Program-made: the position numbers and the translations under genes
Notes under the pieces: generated by a model
Told to the model about the DNA's origin: nothing
The model's input: the letters and a program-made list of their open reading frames with translations, nothing else
The model's database searches: none
Shown here: piece by piece, positions 1 through 10,245 of the stretch
How the letters are laid out: each line of letters starts with the position of its first letter
Numbering within the stretch: the stretch's first letter is position 1
Source: Paraburkholderia atlantica
GTDB taxonomy: Bacteria > Pseudomonadota > Gammaproteobacteria > Burkholderiales > Burkholderiaceae
NCBI RefSeq assembly: GCF_009362785.1
Contig: NZ_WHNQ01000005.1
Span: forward strand, 358,473-422,472
DNA length: 64,000 nt
Direction of reading: 5' to 3'

Positions 1-1
1 C

Positions 2-460
2 GATGGTGCAATCGGCCTGCTGCTTGCCGGACTGGTTACCGACTTTCTGTACTGGTTTCCGCATGATCCGGTGCGTGCAACAGCCGGCGCTTTGCTTGGG
101 TCTTTGGCACCGTATCTGGTGTACCGAATTGCGCTCGAGTATTACGATCTGCGCGCATCGTTGATGAACCTGACGCCGAAGCGGCTTCTTGTTCTGGCTG
201 TCGCCTATTCGGTGGTAAATCCGCTGTTTCATCACCTGTGGTTCGCGCTGACCGGCACGACGAAGAACTGGTTCGAGAGCTTCTTCACGATGTTCGTGGG
301 CGATCTGACCGGCGCGCTGATCATGCTGTATGTGATGAAGGGATTGCTGGCCTTGTTGCCGAAACAGCCCGGCAATTCACGCATGTCGAATGGCATGTTC
401 AGCATCCAGTTGGCGTTGAACAGCGCATACGCCAATCAGTTAGCAACGAAGCCGACCTGA
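2..460 (+). CDS. Integral membrane protein, 5' end cut by window edge
   Basis: The frame is open from the first bases of the window, so the true start lies upstream; about 152 C-terminal residues are visible. They contain roughly four hydrophobic helices, including one near the left edge and others around LLVLAVAYSVVNPLF and GDLTGALIMLYVMKG, with few charged residues between them and a short polar tail. I do not recognise the family and assign no function. It ends about 100 bp before the ferredoxin gene on the same strand, but a good -10 element between them suggests separate transcription. Confidence 0.6.
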   Translation, partial: DGAIGLLLAGLVTDFLYWFPHDPVRATAGALLGSLAPYLVYRIALEYYDLRASLMNLTPKRLLVLAVAYSVVNPLFHHLWFALTGTTKNWFESFFTMFVGDLTGALIMLYVMKGLLALLPKQPGNSRMSNGMFSIQLALNSAYANQLATKPT

Positions 461-524
461 CCGAGAAGCGCGGCAGTCCATGATCCTCGCGCGGGATTGC
501 ACGACCGTGCGGGGGCGGAAAAGC

Positions 525-820
<296 letters not shown>

Positions 821-848
821 CGTTCGCGGGGGACGCGCAAAACGAAAC

Positions 849-882
849 GGCGAAGGCCAGCGGGCCTTCGCCGGTTTTTTTT
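849..882 (+). terminator. Rho-independent terminator after the ferredoxin gene
   Basis: A perfect 10-bp stem (849-858 with 863-872) has a 4-base loop and is followed by GG and eight T. It separates the ferredoxin gene from convergent hisC and may also serve hisC, whose side has a weaker T-rich tract. Confidence 0.9.
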
Positions 883-897
883 GCGGAGGCGTTTCCG

Positions 898-1977
898 TTA
901 TCCGACGTAAGCGCTGAAAATACCGCGCAACGCGTCGAGCAGGACGTCGCATTCGGTGTCGGTGCCGACGGAGATCCGCAGATGCTGGTCAATCCGCGGT
1001 GCGTTGAAATGCCGCACGAAAATTTCCTTTTCCCGCAGCCGCGACGCGAGCGTCGCCGCGTCGTACCCTTGATGCCGCGCGAACAGCAGATTCGCGGCCG
1101 ACGGCACCACCTCGAAGCCGAGCGCGGTCAATTCCGCCGCGAGCCGTTCACGGCTCGCGATCACCTTCGCGCAGCATTCGCGAAACCAGGCGTCGTCTTC
1201 GTACGCGGCGGTGGCCGCGGCTTGCGCGAGACGGTCGAGCGGGTACGAATTGAAGCTGTCCTTCACGCGATTGAGCGCATCGATCAGCGCCGCATCGCCG
1301 AACGCAAAGCCGACGCGCATGCCGGCGAGCGAACGTGACTTCGACACGGTCTGCACGACAAGCAGATTCGGATAGCGGTCGATCAGCGCAATCGCCGACT
1401 CGGCGCCGAAGTCGACATAGGCTTCGTCGATCACCACGACCGAATCAGGATGGCTCGCGACGAGGCGTTCGATTTCCGCCAGCGGCAACGGCCGGCCGGT
1501 CGGCGCGTTCGGATTCGGAAACAGGATTGCGCCATTGGGCACCGCGTAGTCGTCGACGTTGATTGCGAAGCTCTCGTCGAGCGGGACGGTACGGTAGTCG
1601 ACCTCGAACAGCTTCGCGTAGGTCGGATAGAAGCTGTAGGTGATGTCGGGAAACAGCAGCGGCTTGTCGTGCTTCAGCAAGGCCTGGAATGTTAGCGCGA
1701 GCACTTCGTCCGAGCCGTTGCCCGCGAATACCTGATCGGCGAGGATGCCGTGATACGCGGCGACCGTTTCGCGGAGCTTGCGTGCGCTCGGATCGGGATA
1801 GCGGCGCAGTGCGTCGGCCGTGTCGCCAAGCTCGCGGCGGATCGCGTCGAGCACGCGCGGCGACGGCGGATACGGATTCTCATTGGTGTTCAGCTTCACC
1901 GGATGCGCGAGCGCGGGCTGCTCGCCCGGCACGTAAGGCGTCAGACGGTGAACGATGTCGCTCCAGTAGCGGCTCAA
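898..1977 (-). CDS. hisC: Histidinol-phosphate aminotransferase
   Basis: This 359-residue fold-type I PLP aminotransferase interconverts imidazole-acetol phosphate and histidinol phosphate in histidine biosynthesis. Visible family motifs are the N-terminal [13 protein letters not shown], the PLP-contacting [11 protein letters not shown] near residue 185, and [16 protein letters not shown], whose SKS lysine should form the Schiff base. The length is normal. It is not inside a his operon here; it sits downstream of pth on the same strand with a 50-bp gap. Burkholderiaceae often carry a second hisC copy outside the operon, so a role in aromatic amino-acid transamination is possible. Confidence 0.92.
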   Translation of the reverse strand: MSRYWSDIVHRLTPYVPGEQPALAHPVKLNTNENPYPPSPRVLDAIRRELGDTADALRRYPDPSARKLRETVAAYHGILADQVFAGNGSDEVLALTFQALLKHDKPLLFPDITYSFYPTYAKLFEVDYRTVPLDESFAINVDDYAVPNGAILFPNPNAPTGRPLPLAEIERLVASHPDSVVVIDEAYVDFGAESAIALIDRYPNLLVVQTVSKSRSLAGMRVGFAFGDAALIDALNRVKDSFNSYPLDRLAQAAATAAYEDDAWFRECCAKVIASRERLAAELTALGFEVVPSAANLLFARHQGYDAATLASRLREKEIFVRHFNAPRIDQHLRISVGTDTECDVLLDALRGIFSAYVG

Positions 1978-2027
1978 GCGATTCTCCTCACGGGGTCGAT
2001 TGCGGGTTTCGATGGATGTGGCGCGCG

Positions 2028-2633
2028 TCAGCTGTTGTTGCGATGCAGTTGCATCATTGCGCGTTCGAGCTCGCCCTTGATGATCTGCGGCATCACCGCG
2101 AGCGCGCGCTCGATCGACGCGTCGATGACCTCTTGCTCTTCTCGCCGTGGCGGCTTCAGCACATAGTTCGCGACGTCGGGCTTCACGCCGGCGCGCGCGC
2201 TTTCGTGAATCAGATCGCGCGGATGACCGATGCCGATCCGCAGCCGCCAGTATTGCTGCGACGACAGATGCGCGCTGATGTCCTTCAGGCCATTATGCCC
2301 GCCGCTGCCGCCGCCGAGCTTCAGCTTGACGCTGCCGGGCGGCATGTCGAGCTCGTCGTGCGCGACGAGGATCTCGTCGGGAAGAATCTTGAAGAATTGC
2401 GCGAGCGCGACAACCGATTGACCGGAGCGGTTCATATAGGTCTGCGGCTGAAGCAGATGAACTTCCTCGCCATGCAGCCGCGCCTTCGCGTAAAAGCCAT
2501 GAAAGCGCCGCTCGTCGCGCAGCGTCGTGCCTGCCTCGCGCGCGAGTTGATCGACCAGCCAGAAGCCGGCGTTGTGACGCGTCGCGGTGTATTCGGCGCC
2601 CGGATTGCCGAGCCCGACGATCAGCTTGATCAT
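2028..2633 (-). CDS. pth: Peptidyl-tRNA hydrolase
   Basis: This 201-residue cytoplasmic enzyme releases peptides from peptidyl-tRNAs dropped by stalled ribosomes. The N-terminus [12 protein letters not shown] and the catalytic-histidine motif TRHNAGF (residues 18-24) are diagnostic, as are the later QTYMNRSG and HDELDMPPG blocks. The C-terminus is slightly longer than in E. coli Pth. It lies downstream of rplY, a common bacterial arrangement, but a strong terminator lies between them, so it may have its own promoter or be reached by read-through. Confidence 0.96.
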   Translation of the reverse strand: MIKLIVGLGNPGAEYTATRHNAGFWLVDQLAREAGTTLRDERRFHGFYAKARLHGEEVHLLQPQTYMNRSGQSVVALAQFFKILPDEILVAHDELDMPPGSVKLKLGGGSGGHNGLKDISAHLSSQQYWRLRIGIGHPRDLIHESARAGVKPDVANYVLKPPRREEQEVIDASIERALAVMPQIIKGELERAMMQLHRNNS

Positions 2634-2686
2634 GATTGCGTGAGTCCACCAGGTCCGGAAGCGAAACGCACCGGACTAAAAAGCCG

Positions 2687-2719
2687 AAAAAAAACCCGCC
2701 AGGGCGAACCTCGGCGGGT
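2687..2719 (-). terminator. Terminator after rplY
   Basis: Read on the minus strand, the stem ACCCGCC/GGCGGGT (2694-2700 with 2713-2719) has a 12-base loop and is followed by eight T (2687-2694). Confidence 0.85.
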
Positions 2720-2780
2720 CACATCGACCGTTTCATCCGAAACGGATCGAGAGGATTGCTTGCTTCGAACCGAAAGGCTC

Positions 2781-3398
2781 TTAAGCAGCCGGCGTTTCGC
2801 CGCCTTCAGCAGCAGCAGCGTCTTCAGCGATTGCGCCAGCCGGGATCGTTGCAGCAGCGACCACCGGGTTTTCCGCGTCGACGTGGGCGACGAGCGCCAC
2901 ACCTGCCGGCAGCGGGATGTCCTTCGCGTGAACCGATTGACCTGCTTCGATCTTCGCGAGGTCAACTTCGATGAATTCCGGCAGTGCCGACGGAAGGCAC
3001 TCGATTTCGATTTCGTTGATGACGTGCGAGATCACCGCGCTCGACAGCTTCACTGCCGGGTTGGTTTCCTGGTTCAGGAAGTGCAGCGGCACCTTGGTGT
3101 GCAGCTTCTTCGACGCGTCGACGCGCTGGAAGTCCACGTGCAGCACGAGCTGACGGAACGGATGGTATTGCACGTCGCGCAGCAGAACCTGTTGCGACTT
3201 GCCTGCCACTTCCAGGTCGAGGATCGACGAGTGGAAAACTTCTTTCTTCAGCGCGTGCCACAGGGCGTTGTGATCGAGTTCGATCAGTTGCGTGTCAGCA
3301 CCAGCGCCATAAACGATACCCGGAGTCTTGCCCGAGTTACGCAGGCGGCGGCTCGCACCCGTACCTTGCTGGGAACGCTCGAAAGCGACTACTTTCAT
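2781..3398 (-). CDS. rplY: 50S ribosomal protein L25 (Ctc form)
   Basis: This protein of 205 residues binds 5S rRNA in the central protuberance of the 50S subunit. It is the long Ctc/TL5 form: an L25 domain (about residues 1-95, starting [20 protein letters not shown]) plus a second beta-rich domain and an Ala/Glu-rich tail. I chose the ATG at 3398 because GGAG lies just upstream and L25 homology begins there; an in-frame ATG six codons earlier lacks this. The gene lies downstream of prs, separated by two hairpins. Confidence 0.95.
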   Translation of the reverse strand: MKVVAFERSQQGTGASRRLRNSGKTPGIVYGAGADTQLIELDHNALWHALKKEVFHSSILDLEVAGKSQQVLLRDVQYHPFRQLVLHVDFQRVDASKKLHTKVPLHFLNQETNPAVKLSSAVISHVINEIEIECLPSALPEFIEVDLAKIEAGQSVHAKDIPLPAGVALVAHVDAENPVVAAATIPAGAIAEDAAAAEGGETPAA

Positions 3399-3434
3399 GT
3401 TGAATCTCCAATGCACTGCCCGCGACCAGGCAGT

Positions 3435-3470
3435 AAAAACAGGGCCTCGAAGCCGTATTGGCTGAGGCCC
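3435..3470 (-). terminator. Hairpin plus T-run between prs and rplY
   Basis: On the minus strand GGGCCTC/GAGGCCC (3442-3448 with 3464-3470) is extended inward by AGCC/GGCT across a 2-base bulge and followed by a five-T run (3435-3439). It lies in the rplY leader, so it may act as an attenuator and not only as the end of the prs transcript. Confidence 0.6.
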
Positions 3471-3510
3471 AGGAAAGCGGCAAGAACCTTCGTTCGTTCA
3501 TGCCGATTGT

Positions 3511-3555
3511 GCGAAAACGCCGCGTGTCGCATGAAGCGGTACGCGGCGTCTTCGC
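3511..3555 (-). terminator. Long hairpin directly after prs
   Basis: A 15-bp stem with a single mismatch (3511-3525 with 3541-3555) begins a few bases after the prs stop. Its descending arm contains TTTT on the minus strand. It is a probable terminator or mRNA 3'-end stabiliser. Confidence 0.6.
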
Positions 3556-3561
3556 AAATGC

Positions 3562-4521
3562 TTAACTTTCAGCGAACAGCGACATCACCGAATCGCCGCG
3601 GCGGATGCGCGAGAACGTTTCGGCCAGCAAACCGGCGCTCGTCAGCGAACGGATCTTCGCGCACGAACGGGCTTCTTCGCCGAGCGGGATCGTGTCCGTG
3701 ACTACGAGTTCGTCGAGTGCGGAGGCGGCGATACGTTCGCCCGCGCCGCCCGACAGAACCGGGTGGGTGGCGTACGCGAACACCTGCTTCGCGCCGCGTT
3801 CCTTCAGTACCTGCGCGGCCTTGCACAGCGTGCCTGCGGTGTCGACCATGTCGTCCATGATCACGCAGGTGCGGCCTTCGACTTCACCGATGATGTTCAT
3901 CACTTCGGCGACGTTCGCCTTCGGACGACGCTTGTCGATAATCGCGAGATCGCAATTGAGTTGCTTCGCCAACGCACGGGCGCGGACCACACCGCCGACG
4001 TCCGGCGAAACGACCATCAGGTTGTCGTAGTTCTGCTTGCGCAGATCGCCGAGCAGCACGGGCGTTGCGTAGATGTTGTCGACCGGGATGTCGAAGAAGC
4101 CTTGAATCTGGTCGGCGTGCAGATCCATCGTGATGATCCGCTCGACGCCGGCGATTTCCAGCATGTTCGCCACGACCTTCGCCGAGATGGCGACGCGCGC
4201 CGAACGCGGGCGACGATCTTGACGGGCATAACCGAAGTAGGGGATGGCTGCGGTGATCCGGCCTGCGGATGCGCGCTTGAGCGCATCGACCATGATCATC
4301 AGTTCCATCAGATTGTCGTTAGTCGGCGCGCACGTGGATTGCAGGACGAAGACATCCTTGCCGCGCACGTTTTCCTGAATCTCGACCTGGATTTCACCGT
4401 CGGAGAAACGGCTAACCATTGCTTTGCCGAGGGGAATACCGAGGTTTTTGACGACTTCCTGTGCAAGCGCGGGATTTGCGTTGCCAGTAAAAACCATCAG
4501 GCCGTCATGGCTGCTCATCAT
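3562..4521 (-). CDS. prs: Ribose-phosphate pyrophosphokinase
   Basis: This 319-residue class I PRPP synthase makes PRPP from ribose 5-phosphate and ATP for nucleotide, histidine and NAD synthesis. Visible motifs are [16 protein letters not shown], the flexible loop [11 protein letters not shown], the metal-binding [11 protein letters not shown] and the PRPP-binding loop [12 protein letters not shown]. Length is normal. Two adjacent ATG codons (4521 and 4518) are equally plausible. It lies downstream of ispE and tRNA-Gln on the same strand; the ispE-tRNA-prs order is widespread in beta- and gammaproteobacteria. Confidence 0.97.
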   Translation of the reverse strand: MMSSHDGLMVFTGNANPALAQEVVKNLGIPLGKAMVSRFSDGEIQVEIQENVRGKDVFVLQSTCAPTNDNLMELMIMVDALKRASAGRITAAIPYFGYARQDRRPRSARVAISAKVVANMLEIAGVERIITMDLHADQIQGFFDIPVDNIYATPVLLGDLRKQNYDNLMVVSPDVGGVVRARALAKQLNCDLAIIDKRRPKANVAEVMNIIGEVEGRTCVIMDDMVDTAGTLCKAAQVLKERGAKQVFAYATHPVLSGGAGERIAASALDELVVTDTIPLGEEARSCAKIRSLTSAGLLAETFSRIRRGDSVMSLFAES

Positions 4522-4591
4522 GCACCTACTTCAGGCTGGGGCGGGAGAATGTGAATTACTGCGGCGAACTACAGCGAACTACGAGAATTTT

Positions 4592-4668
4592 TGGCAGGGG
4601 AGAAAGGATTCGAACCTTTGCATGCCGGAATCAAAATCCGGTGCCTTAACCAGCTTGGCGACTCCCCT
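4592..4668 (-). tRNA. tRNA-Gln (anticodon TTG)
   Basis: The minus strand folds as a complete 77-nt tRNA with encoded CCA. The acceptor stem AGGGGAG/CTCCCCT is perfect. The anticodon stem CCGGA/TCCGG encloses the loop TTTTGAT, giving anticodon TTG. The T arm is AAAGG-TTCGAAT-CCTTT. It lies between ispE and prs and is probably processed from a shared transcript. Confidence 0.97.
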
Positions 4669-4720
4669 ACACTAACTTTGAGCTCCGCCGAACGTGGAGT
4701 TGCGTTCGACGATGCAAAAC

Positions 4721-5602
4721 TTATGACGCGAAAGCAAAGAGTGGATGCTGATCCAAGCCCGCTGCTACTGCGCTATTCCATTCGCCGGGCAGTTTGGCTT
4801 GCGCCGCTACTGCTTCAGCTTTGCTACGGAACGCTGCAAAAACACTGGCACCCGATCCGGACATCCGCGCTGGTGCGACGTTCTCAAACCACCGCAACAC
4901 TTGCGCTACTTCCGCGTACTTTCCTACCACAACCTGCTGCATGTCATTCCGGCCGAAGCTTTCTGGCCACTCAGTGTTGCAGCTGTGTTCTGCAGGAAAG
5001 TCCGTAATTATGAGAGGCTTTGTATCTCTTGTCAACGCTTTTTCGGAAAAAATCGCTGCAGTTGGAACCTGCACCCTCGGTGTCACTACCAGAAAGTGAC
5101 GCGGCGGCAATTGTACAACGTCTAATGATTCTCCGACACCCTCTGCGAACGCATTTTTTCCAAATACAAAGAAAGGCACGTCCGCGCCGAGCTTCAACGC
5201 AAGTTCCTGCAACTCCTGACGTGGCAGATCGAGCTTCCACAGGCGATTGAGCGCGAGCAGCGTCGTCGCCGCGTCGGAACTGCCGCCGCCAAGGCCAGCG
5301 CCCATCGGCAGGCGCTTGTCGATTTCGATATCGACGCCTTCGCGAGAGCCCGTATGCGACTTCAGCAACGTCGCGGCACGTACGGTCAGGTCATGCTCGG
5401 GTGGAACGGCGGCGATTTCGGTGCGGCGCGTGATGAGACCGTCGTCGCGTCGCGTGAAGTGCAGCGTGTCGCCCCAGTCGAGCAACTGGAAGACCGTTTG
5501 CAATGTGTGATAACCATCCAGCCGACGGCCGGTGATGTGCAGGAAGAGATTGAGTTTCGCTGGCGCGAGACAGTCGCGCAGCGAGTCGGTCGTTTCGATC
5601 AT
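4721..5602 (-). CDS. ispE: 4-diphosphocytidyl-2-C-methyl-D-erythritol kinase
   Basis: This 293-residue GHMP-family kinase phosphorylates CDP-ME in the non-mevalonate isoprenoid pathway. The N-terminus reads [15 protein letters not shown], and the ATP-binding GHMP motif is [19 protein letters not shown] near residues 100-118. The C-terminal [12 protein letters not shown] is the third GHMP motif. The region near its 3' end (about 4720-5150) is more AT-rich than its neighbours, but the frame is intact. It lies downstream of lolB and upstream of tRNA-Gln and prs. Confidence 0.96.
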   Translation of the reverse strand: MIETTDSLRDCLAPAKLNLFLHITGRRLDGYHTLQTVFQLLDWGDTLHFTRRDDGLITRRTEIAAVPPEHDLTVRAATLLKSHTGSREGVDIEIDKRLPMGAGLGGGSSDAATTLLALNRLWKLDLPRQELQELALKLGADVPFFVFGKNAFAEGVGESLDVVQLPPRHFLVVTPRVQVPTAAIFSEKALTRDTKPLIITDFPAEHSCNTEWPESFGRNDMQQVVVGKYAEVAQVLRWFENVAPARMSGSGASVFAAFRSKAEAVAAQAKLPGEWNSAVAAGLDQHPLFAFAS

Positions 5603-5691
5603 GAGTGAAGGCTACATGCGCCATGGTGGCGCTAAACGGGTAGCAAGGTTACGTGAGCGGATGCCGGGACAAACGCCCCAGCAACAACGAC

Positions 5692-6324
5692 TCACTGATC
5701 CAGCACGAGCTTGATGTCGAGCGGCGGCTCCGAGCGGCTCAGATTGACGCGCTTCACGCCGGTGGCTGGCGCGTCGGCATAGGCGACATAGTCGATCGTC
5801 CAGCCGTCCTGGGTGATCTGCTTCAGGCGTGACGGTTGCTCGGGATCCTTCTCGGTCTGCGCGCGGGAGGTCGGCGCCGGCGACGGCTGCAACCAGTAGC
5901 GCAACCCTTCGACCGGCAGCGTGAAGCCGAGCGCGTTCTGCATCAGCGTCGACACGTTGTCGGCGGTGAGCGGCTGGCGGTTCGGCAACTCGAGCGTCGC
6001 CGAAGCCGGCGACGAGGTCACGATGGCCAGCGTCTGGCCGAGCGGGTTGCGCAATTGCAGCGTGACGGTGTCGCCGGTTTCCTGCCACGAGAAATTGCCG
6101 TAGGCGTTGCGCTGCTGGCCGTTCTGGTCGTTGTACTGAACCGCGAAGCGGCCCTGATACGAGCGACTCGTCTGCGCGGTGACTTCGGTCGCGGCATTCG
6201 ACGTGGACGGCCCCTGCGGCTTTACCGACGCGCAGCCCGCCAACGCGACAACTGCTGCCGCCGCGCAACCAAGCGCGATGCCGCGCGGCGCCATGGAAAA
6301 AGAAATCAAACGGGAAAGACGCAT
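5692..6324 (-). CDS. lolB: Outer-membrane lipoprotein insertion protein LolB
   Basis: LolB receives lipoproteins from periplasmic LolA and inserts them into the outer membrane; it is itself a lipoprotein. The protein (210 residues) starts MRLSRLISF, has a hydrophobic signal segment and a lipobox LAGC, followed by a beta-rich domain with the family pattern YQGRFAVQY...GNFSW. I chose the ATG at 6324 because its A is shared with the TGA stop of the preceding TPR gene, indicating translational coupling; longer upstream readings would run into that gene. Confidence 0.88.
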   Translation of the reverse strand: MRLSRLISFSMAPRGIALGCAAAAVVALAGCASVKPQGPSTSNAATEVTAQTSRSYQGRFAVQYNDQNGQQRNAYGNFSWQETGDTVTLQLRNPLGQTLAIVTSSPASATLELPNRQPLTADNVSTLMQNALGFTLPVEGLRYWLQPSPAPTSRAQTEKDPEQPSRLKQITQDGWTIDYVAYADAPATGVKRVNLSRSEPPLDIKLVLDQ

Positions 6325-8165
6325 CAAAGATCGTTTACCTGAAGACGTTGCAACGTTTTGACGAGAGTCTCGTTGTTGGGTTCGAGCTTGCGCGCCTCGC
6401 GGAACGCGGCGCGCGCCTGTTCCTGCTCGCCGGACTTCCACAGCACTTCGCCGAGGTGCGCGCCGATCTCGGCGTTCGGCTGGAGGCTGTATGCCTTGCG
6501 CAGCAGCTTGATCGCATCGGCCGTGTTACCCATCCGGTACTTGACCCAGCCGACGCTGTCCATGATGAACGCATCGTTCGGTGCAAGGGCCGAGGCCTTC
6601 TCGACCAGCTTGTCCGCCTCCGGCAGGCGCTGGTTGCGATCGGCGAGCGAATAGCCGAGCGCGTTATACGCCTGCGGATTGTCCGGCTGCGTCTGGATCA
6701 GCTTGCGCAACTGCGCTTCCATGACGTCGTAATGGCCGGTTTTCTCGGCGGCCATCGCATAGTCGTAGGTGAGGTCGGGGTCGTCGGGAAAGTTCGCCGT
6801 GGCTTGCTGCAGACGCGCTTCGGCCTCCGGGTAGCGCTTCGCGTCGAACAGGATCGCTGCATCGGTGCGCGCGATCAGCGCCACGTCACGCGGATCGGCG
6901 GTCTGCAAGTTGGCGAGCAGCTGGCGCGCCTCGTCGGTCTTGCCCTGCTTGGCGAGCAGTTGCGCGCGCGTGATCTGCGCGGCCAGGTATTGCTGACTCG
7001 CCGGCGAGATCTTGTTCAGCCAGTCACCCGCGGCCGCCTCATTCTTCTGTTCGAGCGCTAGCTGCGCGAGATAGATGTAGGCCTGGCCCGCATCGGCGCC
7101 CGGCGTCTTCTCGGCCTGCTGCGCGTATTGAATCAGATAGGTCTGCGCTTCGGGGAGATTCTTCTGCTGGATCTTGATCAGCGCGAGCGCCATCAACGGC
7201 GTCAAGTCGTTGGCGTTTGCCTTGCGCATGATCTCGAACTGCTTCTGCGCGTCGTCTAGACGGTCGCTCGCGAGATACATCTGCGCGAGCGCGAGCCGCG
7301 CGTCATGCGATTTCGGATTCTGCTGCACATACTTTTCGAGCGACGCGATGCCCTCCTTGCGCTCCTCCGGGCCCATTTGCGACAGAACCAACGCCGCGGG
7401 CAGATAGTCGGGCTTGATCGTGAGCGCCTGCTCGAGCGACTTGCGCGCACCCGGCGCGTCGTCGGCCAGCAACTGCTGGCGTGCGACGGCCAGTTGTGCT
7501 TCCGGCCGGTTCATGTCGTTCTTCAGCAGCTCCTGCAACACGTGCAGTCCACCGACGCGGTTCGGGCCGCGCGACAACAGCAATTGCAGCGCGAGGATCG
7601 CGCTGCCGCGATTTTCCTCCGGTACCTTCGCGAGTTCCTGCGACAGGATCGGCGCAGCATCGTCGGGCTTGCCGGACAGCACGAGCAGCGACGCGTCGAG
7701 CTGTGCGGCGCGTTCCGAACCGGGTGCGTACTGTTGCCACAGTTGCGCGGCGGCGAGCGCGTCTGACGGGCTCTGCGCGGCCAGCGCAATTTCGGTGGCG
7801 CGTTGCGCCATGCGCGGGTCGTGCGTGTCGCGCGCGAGCGCGAGGTAGGTCTGATAAGCCGGGGCCGGCTGATCGCGCTGCAACGCGATCTCGGCGGCCA
7901 GCACCTGGAAGACGATCTGGCTCGACAGCGGCACTCCGGGCAGCGCCTTTTCGTCTTCAGGGCTTGACGGACCCAGCGGGTCCGGCATCGTGACCGACGT
8001 GTCGTCGGAATCTGGCGACGTGTCCTGCGCATGCGCGGGCACGGCGGCCAGCGCCCACAATGCGAGCGCAGCTGCGCCAAGCATCCGGCGAGCGGACACG
8101 GCGAGCGGCACGTTGGACACGCGCGCGCGGCGCTTTGAAAGCAGCTTCACGAAGGACACGTTCAT
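6324..8165 (-). CDS. Exported tetratricopeptide-repeat protein
   Basis: A 613-residue protein has an N-terminal signal sequence ending near VPAHA-QD, an acidic linker, then an array of TPR-like helical pairs to the C-terminus. Repeats such as [21 protein letters not shown] and [24 protein letters not shown] show the TPR pattern of Trp/Leu, Gly, Tyr, Ala and Pro positions. It should be periplasmic, probably as a protein-interaction scaffold. Its stop codon overlaps the lolB start by one base. That coupling suggests a role near lipoprotein or outer-membrane assembly, but no specific function is established from sequence. Confidence 0.85.
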   Translation of the reverse strand: MNVSFVKLLSKRRARVSNVPLAVSARRMLGAAALALWALAAVPAHAQDTSPDSDDTSVTMPDPLGPSSPEDEKALPGVPLSSQIVFQVLAAEIALQRDQPAPAYQTYLALARDTHDPRMAQRATEIALAAQSPSDALAAAQLWQQYAPGSERAAQLDASLLVLSGKPDDAAPILSQELAKVPEENRGSAILALQLLLSRGPNRVGGLHVLQELLKNDMNRPEAQLAVARQQLLADDAPGARKSLEQALTIKPDYLPAALVLSQMGPEERKEGIASLEKYVQQNPKSHDARLALAQMYLASDRLDDAQKQFEIMRKANANDLTPLMALALIKIQQKNLPEAQTYLIQYAQQAEKTPGADAGQAYIYLAQLALEQKNEAAAGDWLNKISPASQQYLAAQITRAQLLAKQGKTDEARQLLANLQTADPRDVALIARTDAAILFDAKRYPEAEARLQQATANFPDDPDLTYDYAMAAEKTGHYDVMEAQLRKLIQTQPDNPQAYNALGYSLADRNQRLPEADKLVEKASALAPNDAFIMDSVGWVKYRMGNTADAIKLLRKAYSLQPNAEIGAHLGEVLWKSGEQEQARAAFREARKLEPNNETLVKTLQRLQVNDL

Positions 8166-8252
8166 GGAAATCCGTTCAATGTTTCAGTCGATTGTAACGC
8201 GCTCGCTACAATACGCGCACAACCACTCACGCAAGTAGCAGACCAATCAGCC

Positions 8253-9083
8253 ATGCCAGAGTTGCCAGAAGTCGAGGTTACCCGACGAGGGATCGAACCG
8301 TATGTGTCCGGGCGCAAGGTTGAGCGCGTCGACGTGCGGACGGCTACGTTGCGCTGGCCAATTCCGGCCGACCTTGCGAAAACCTTGCGTGGCCATGTGG
8401 TGCGCAAAGTCGAGCGACGCGGCAAGTATCTGCTGTTCGAAATCGACGCAGGGTGGTTCATCGTGCACCTGGGCATGACGGGCACGTTGCGCGTTCTGCG
8501 TCATGTGCCGCATCCGCCGGCCGCGGCGAAGCACGATCATGTCGATTGGATCTTCGACGACTTCATCTTGCGCTATCGTGATCCGCGCCGCTTCGGCGCG
8601 GTGCTGTGGCATCCCCGTGAAGAAGGCGACATCCTCGAACATCCGCTGCTCGCGAGCCTTGGCGTCGAGCCTTTCTCGCCGGCGTTTTCGGGCGCGCTGA
8701 TGCATCGGTTGACGCGCGGGCGCAAGGTGTCGGTGAAGCAGGCTTTGCTGGCGGGCGACATCGTGGTCGGCGTGGGCAATATCTACGCGTCGGAGAGTCT
8801 CTTTCGCGCGGGCATCCGGCCGACCACCGCGGCGGGGCGGGTGTCGCTCGTGCGTTATGAGCTGCTCGCCGATGCCGTGCGTGTGACGCTCGCCGCCGCG
8901 ATCGACAAAGGCGGCAGCACGCTGCGCGATTTCGTCGGCAGCAACGGCGAAAGCGGCTACTTCCAGCTCGACTACTTCGTCTATGATCGCGCGGGCCTAC
9001 CATGCCGCGTGTGTGGAACGCCAATCAAACAGATCGTGCAGGGACAACGCTCCACGTACTTCTGTCCCACTTGCCAGCGCTAG
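8253..9083 (+). CDS. mutM: Formamidopyrimidine-DNA glycosylase
   Basis: This 276-residue Fpg/Nei-family enzyme excises 8-oxoguanine and formamidopyrimidines and nicks the abasic site. The invariant N-terminus PELPEVE provides the catalytic proline (after Met removal) and Glu. The helix-two-turn-helix motif [17 protein letters not shown] lies at about residues 171-187. The C-terminal zinc finger C-RVC...YFCPTC ends the protein. It is divergent from the TPR gene and immediately upstream of mutY, so both GO-system repair enzymes appear co-transcribed. Confidence 0.97.
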   Translation: MPELPEVEVTRRGIEPYVSGRKVERVDVRTATLRWPIPADLAKTLRGHVVRKVERRGKYLLFEIDAGWFIVHLGMTGTLRVLRHVPHPPAAAKHDHVDWIFDDFILRYRDPRRFGAVLWHPREEGDILEHPLLASLGVEPFSPAFSGALMHRLTRGRKVSVKQALLAGDIVVGVGNIYASESLFRAGIRPTTAAGRVSLVRYELLADAVRVTLAAAIDKGGSTLRDFVGSNGESGYFQLDYFVYDRAGLPCRVCGTPIKQIVQGQRSTYFCPTCQR

Positions 9084-9090
9084 ATTCTCG

Positions 9091-10224
9091 ATGCCTTCCC
9101 GCCTCACTCCAACGACCGCCGCGCGCTCCAGCGCGTCCGACGCCACGCGCGCATTCACGCCGATGCCCGATTTTTCCGCGCGCCTGATCGCGTGGCAGCG
9201 CCAGCATGGCCGCCACGATCTGCCGTGGCAGAACACGCGTGACCCGTATCGGATCTGGCTGTCCGAAATCATGCTGCAGCAGACCCAGGTCTCGACGGTA
9301 ATTCCCTACTACGCAAAATTTCTCGGGCGATTCCCGGATGTCGCCGCGCTCGCCGCGGCGCCGTCCGATGACGTGATGGCGCTGTGGGCCGGCCTCGGCT
9401 ACTACACGCGCGCGCGCAATCTGCATCGCTGCGCCCAGGTCGTCGTCGAGCGGCATGGCGGCGCGTTTCCGGCCTCAGTCGATGAACTCGCCGAACTGCC
9501 CGGCATTGGCCGCTCGACGGCCGCGGCGATCGCGTCGTTCGCGTTCGGCGCGCGCGCGACGATTCTCGATGGCAACGTCAAGCGCGTGCTCGCGCGCGTG
9601 TTCGGCGTAGAAGGTTTTCCGGGGGAGAAGAAGGTCGAGAACGCGATGTGGACGCTCGCGGAATCACTATTGCCGTCGAATGCGTCGAACGCGGAGGTCA
9701 GCGCCTACACGCAGGGCTTGATGGATCTCGGCGCGACGTTGTGCGTGCGCGGCAAACCCGATTGCACTCGCTGTCCGTTCGCGCCCGACTGCGTCGCCAA
9801 CGTCACCGGACGTCAGCGCGAATTGCCGACCGCTCGCCCGAAGAAAGCGGTGCCGACGCGCCGCACGTGGATGCTGGTGCTGCGCGACGGCAACTCGGTG
9901 ATGCTCGAGCGGCGTCCGCCGTCGGGCATCTGGGGCGGTCTGTGGAGTCTGCCCGAGGCGGCCGACGAAGCGACGCTCGCCGAGCGGGCGCGCGCGTTCG
10001 GCAGCGACGGCGAGGTGTCAACGCTGGCGTCGTTCTCGCATGTGTTCACGCATTTCAAGCTCGATATCGAACCGCGGCTTGCCGAGCTCGATCGCGGAGT
10101 CGGCGCTCTGGCCGCGCTCAACGATGCGGACACCGCCTGGGTTGCGCTCAGCGATCTGGATTCGTTCGGCGTGCCGGCGCCGGTGCGTAAGCTGCTCGCC
10201 AGCCTGCATGGTTCGTTGATCTAG
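9091..10224 (+). CDS. mutY: Adenine DNA glycosylase
   Basis: MutY removes adenine mispaired with 8-oxoguanine. The 377-residue product has the HhH-GPD core with the catalytic Glu in LSEIMLQQTQV, the hairpin LPGIGRSTAAAIASF followed by the catalytic Asp of ILDGNVKRVLAR, and the [4Fe-4S] loop CVRGKPDCTRCPFAPDC. A C-terminal Nudix-like domain (WGGLWSLPEA) recognises 8-oxoG. I chose the ATG at 9091, seven bases after the mutM stop, since the longer reading overlaps mutM. A start at 9163 (MPDFSARL) is also possible. Confidence 0.96.
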   Translation: MPSRLTPTTAARSSASDATRAFTPMPDFSARLIAWQRQHGRHDLPWQNTRDPYRIWLSEIMLQQTQVSTVIPYYAKFLGRFPDVAALAAAPSDDVMALWAGLGYYTRARNLHRCAQVVVERHGGAFPASVDELAELPGIGRSTAAAIASFAFGARATILDGNVKRVLARVFGVEGFPGEKKVENAMWTLAESLLPSNASNAEVSAYTQGLMDLGATLCVRGKPDCTRCPFAPDCVANVTGRQRELPTARPKKAVPTRRTWMLVLRDGNSVMLERRPPSGIWGGLWSLPEAADEATLAERARAFGSDGEVSTLASFSHVFTHFKLDIEPRLAELDRGVGALAALNDADTAWVALSDLDSFGVPAPVRKLLASLHGSLI

Positions 10225-10245
10225 CGGAAGGACGACTTCAGGATT

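Noticed and set aside
1689..3701. Long plus-strand frame of 670 codons
   Set aside because: It runs antisense across hisC, pth and rplY, which have clear family motifs; its product is Arg-rich and motif-free.
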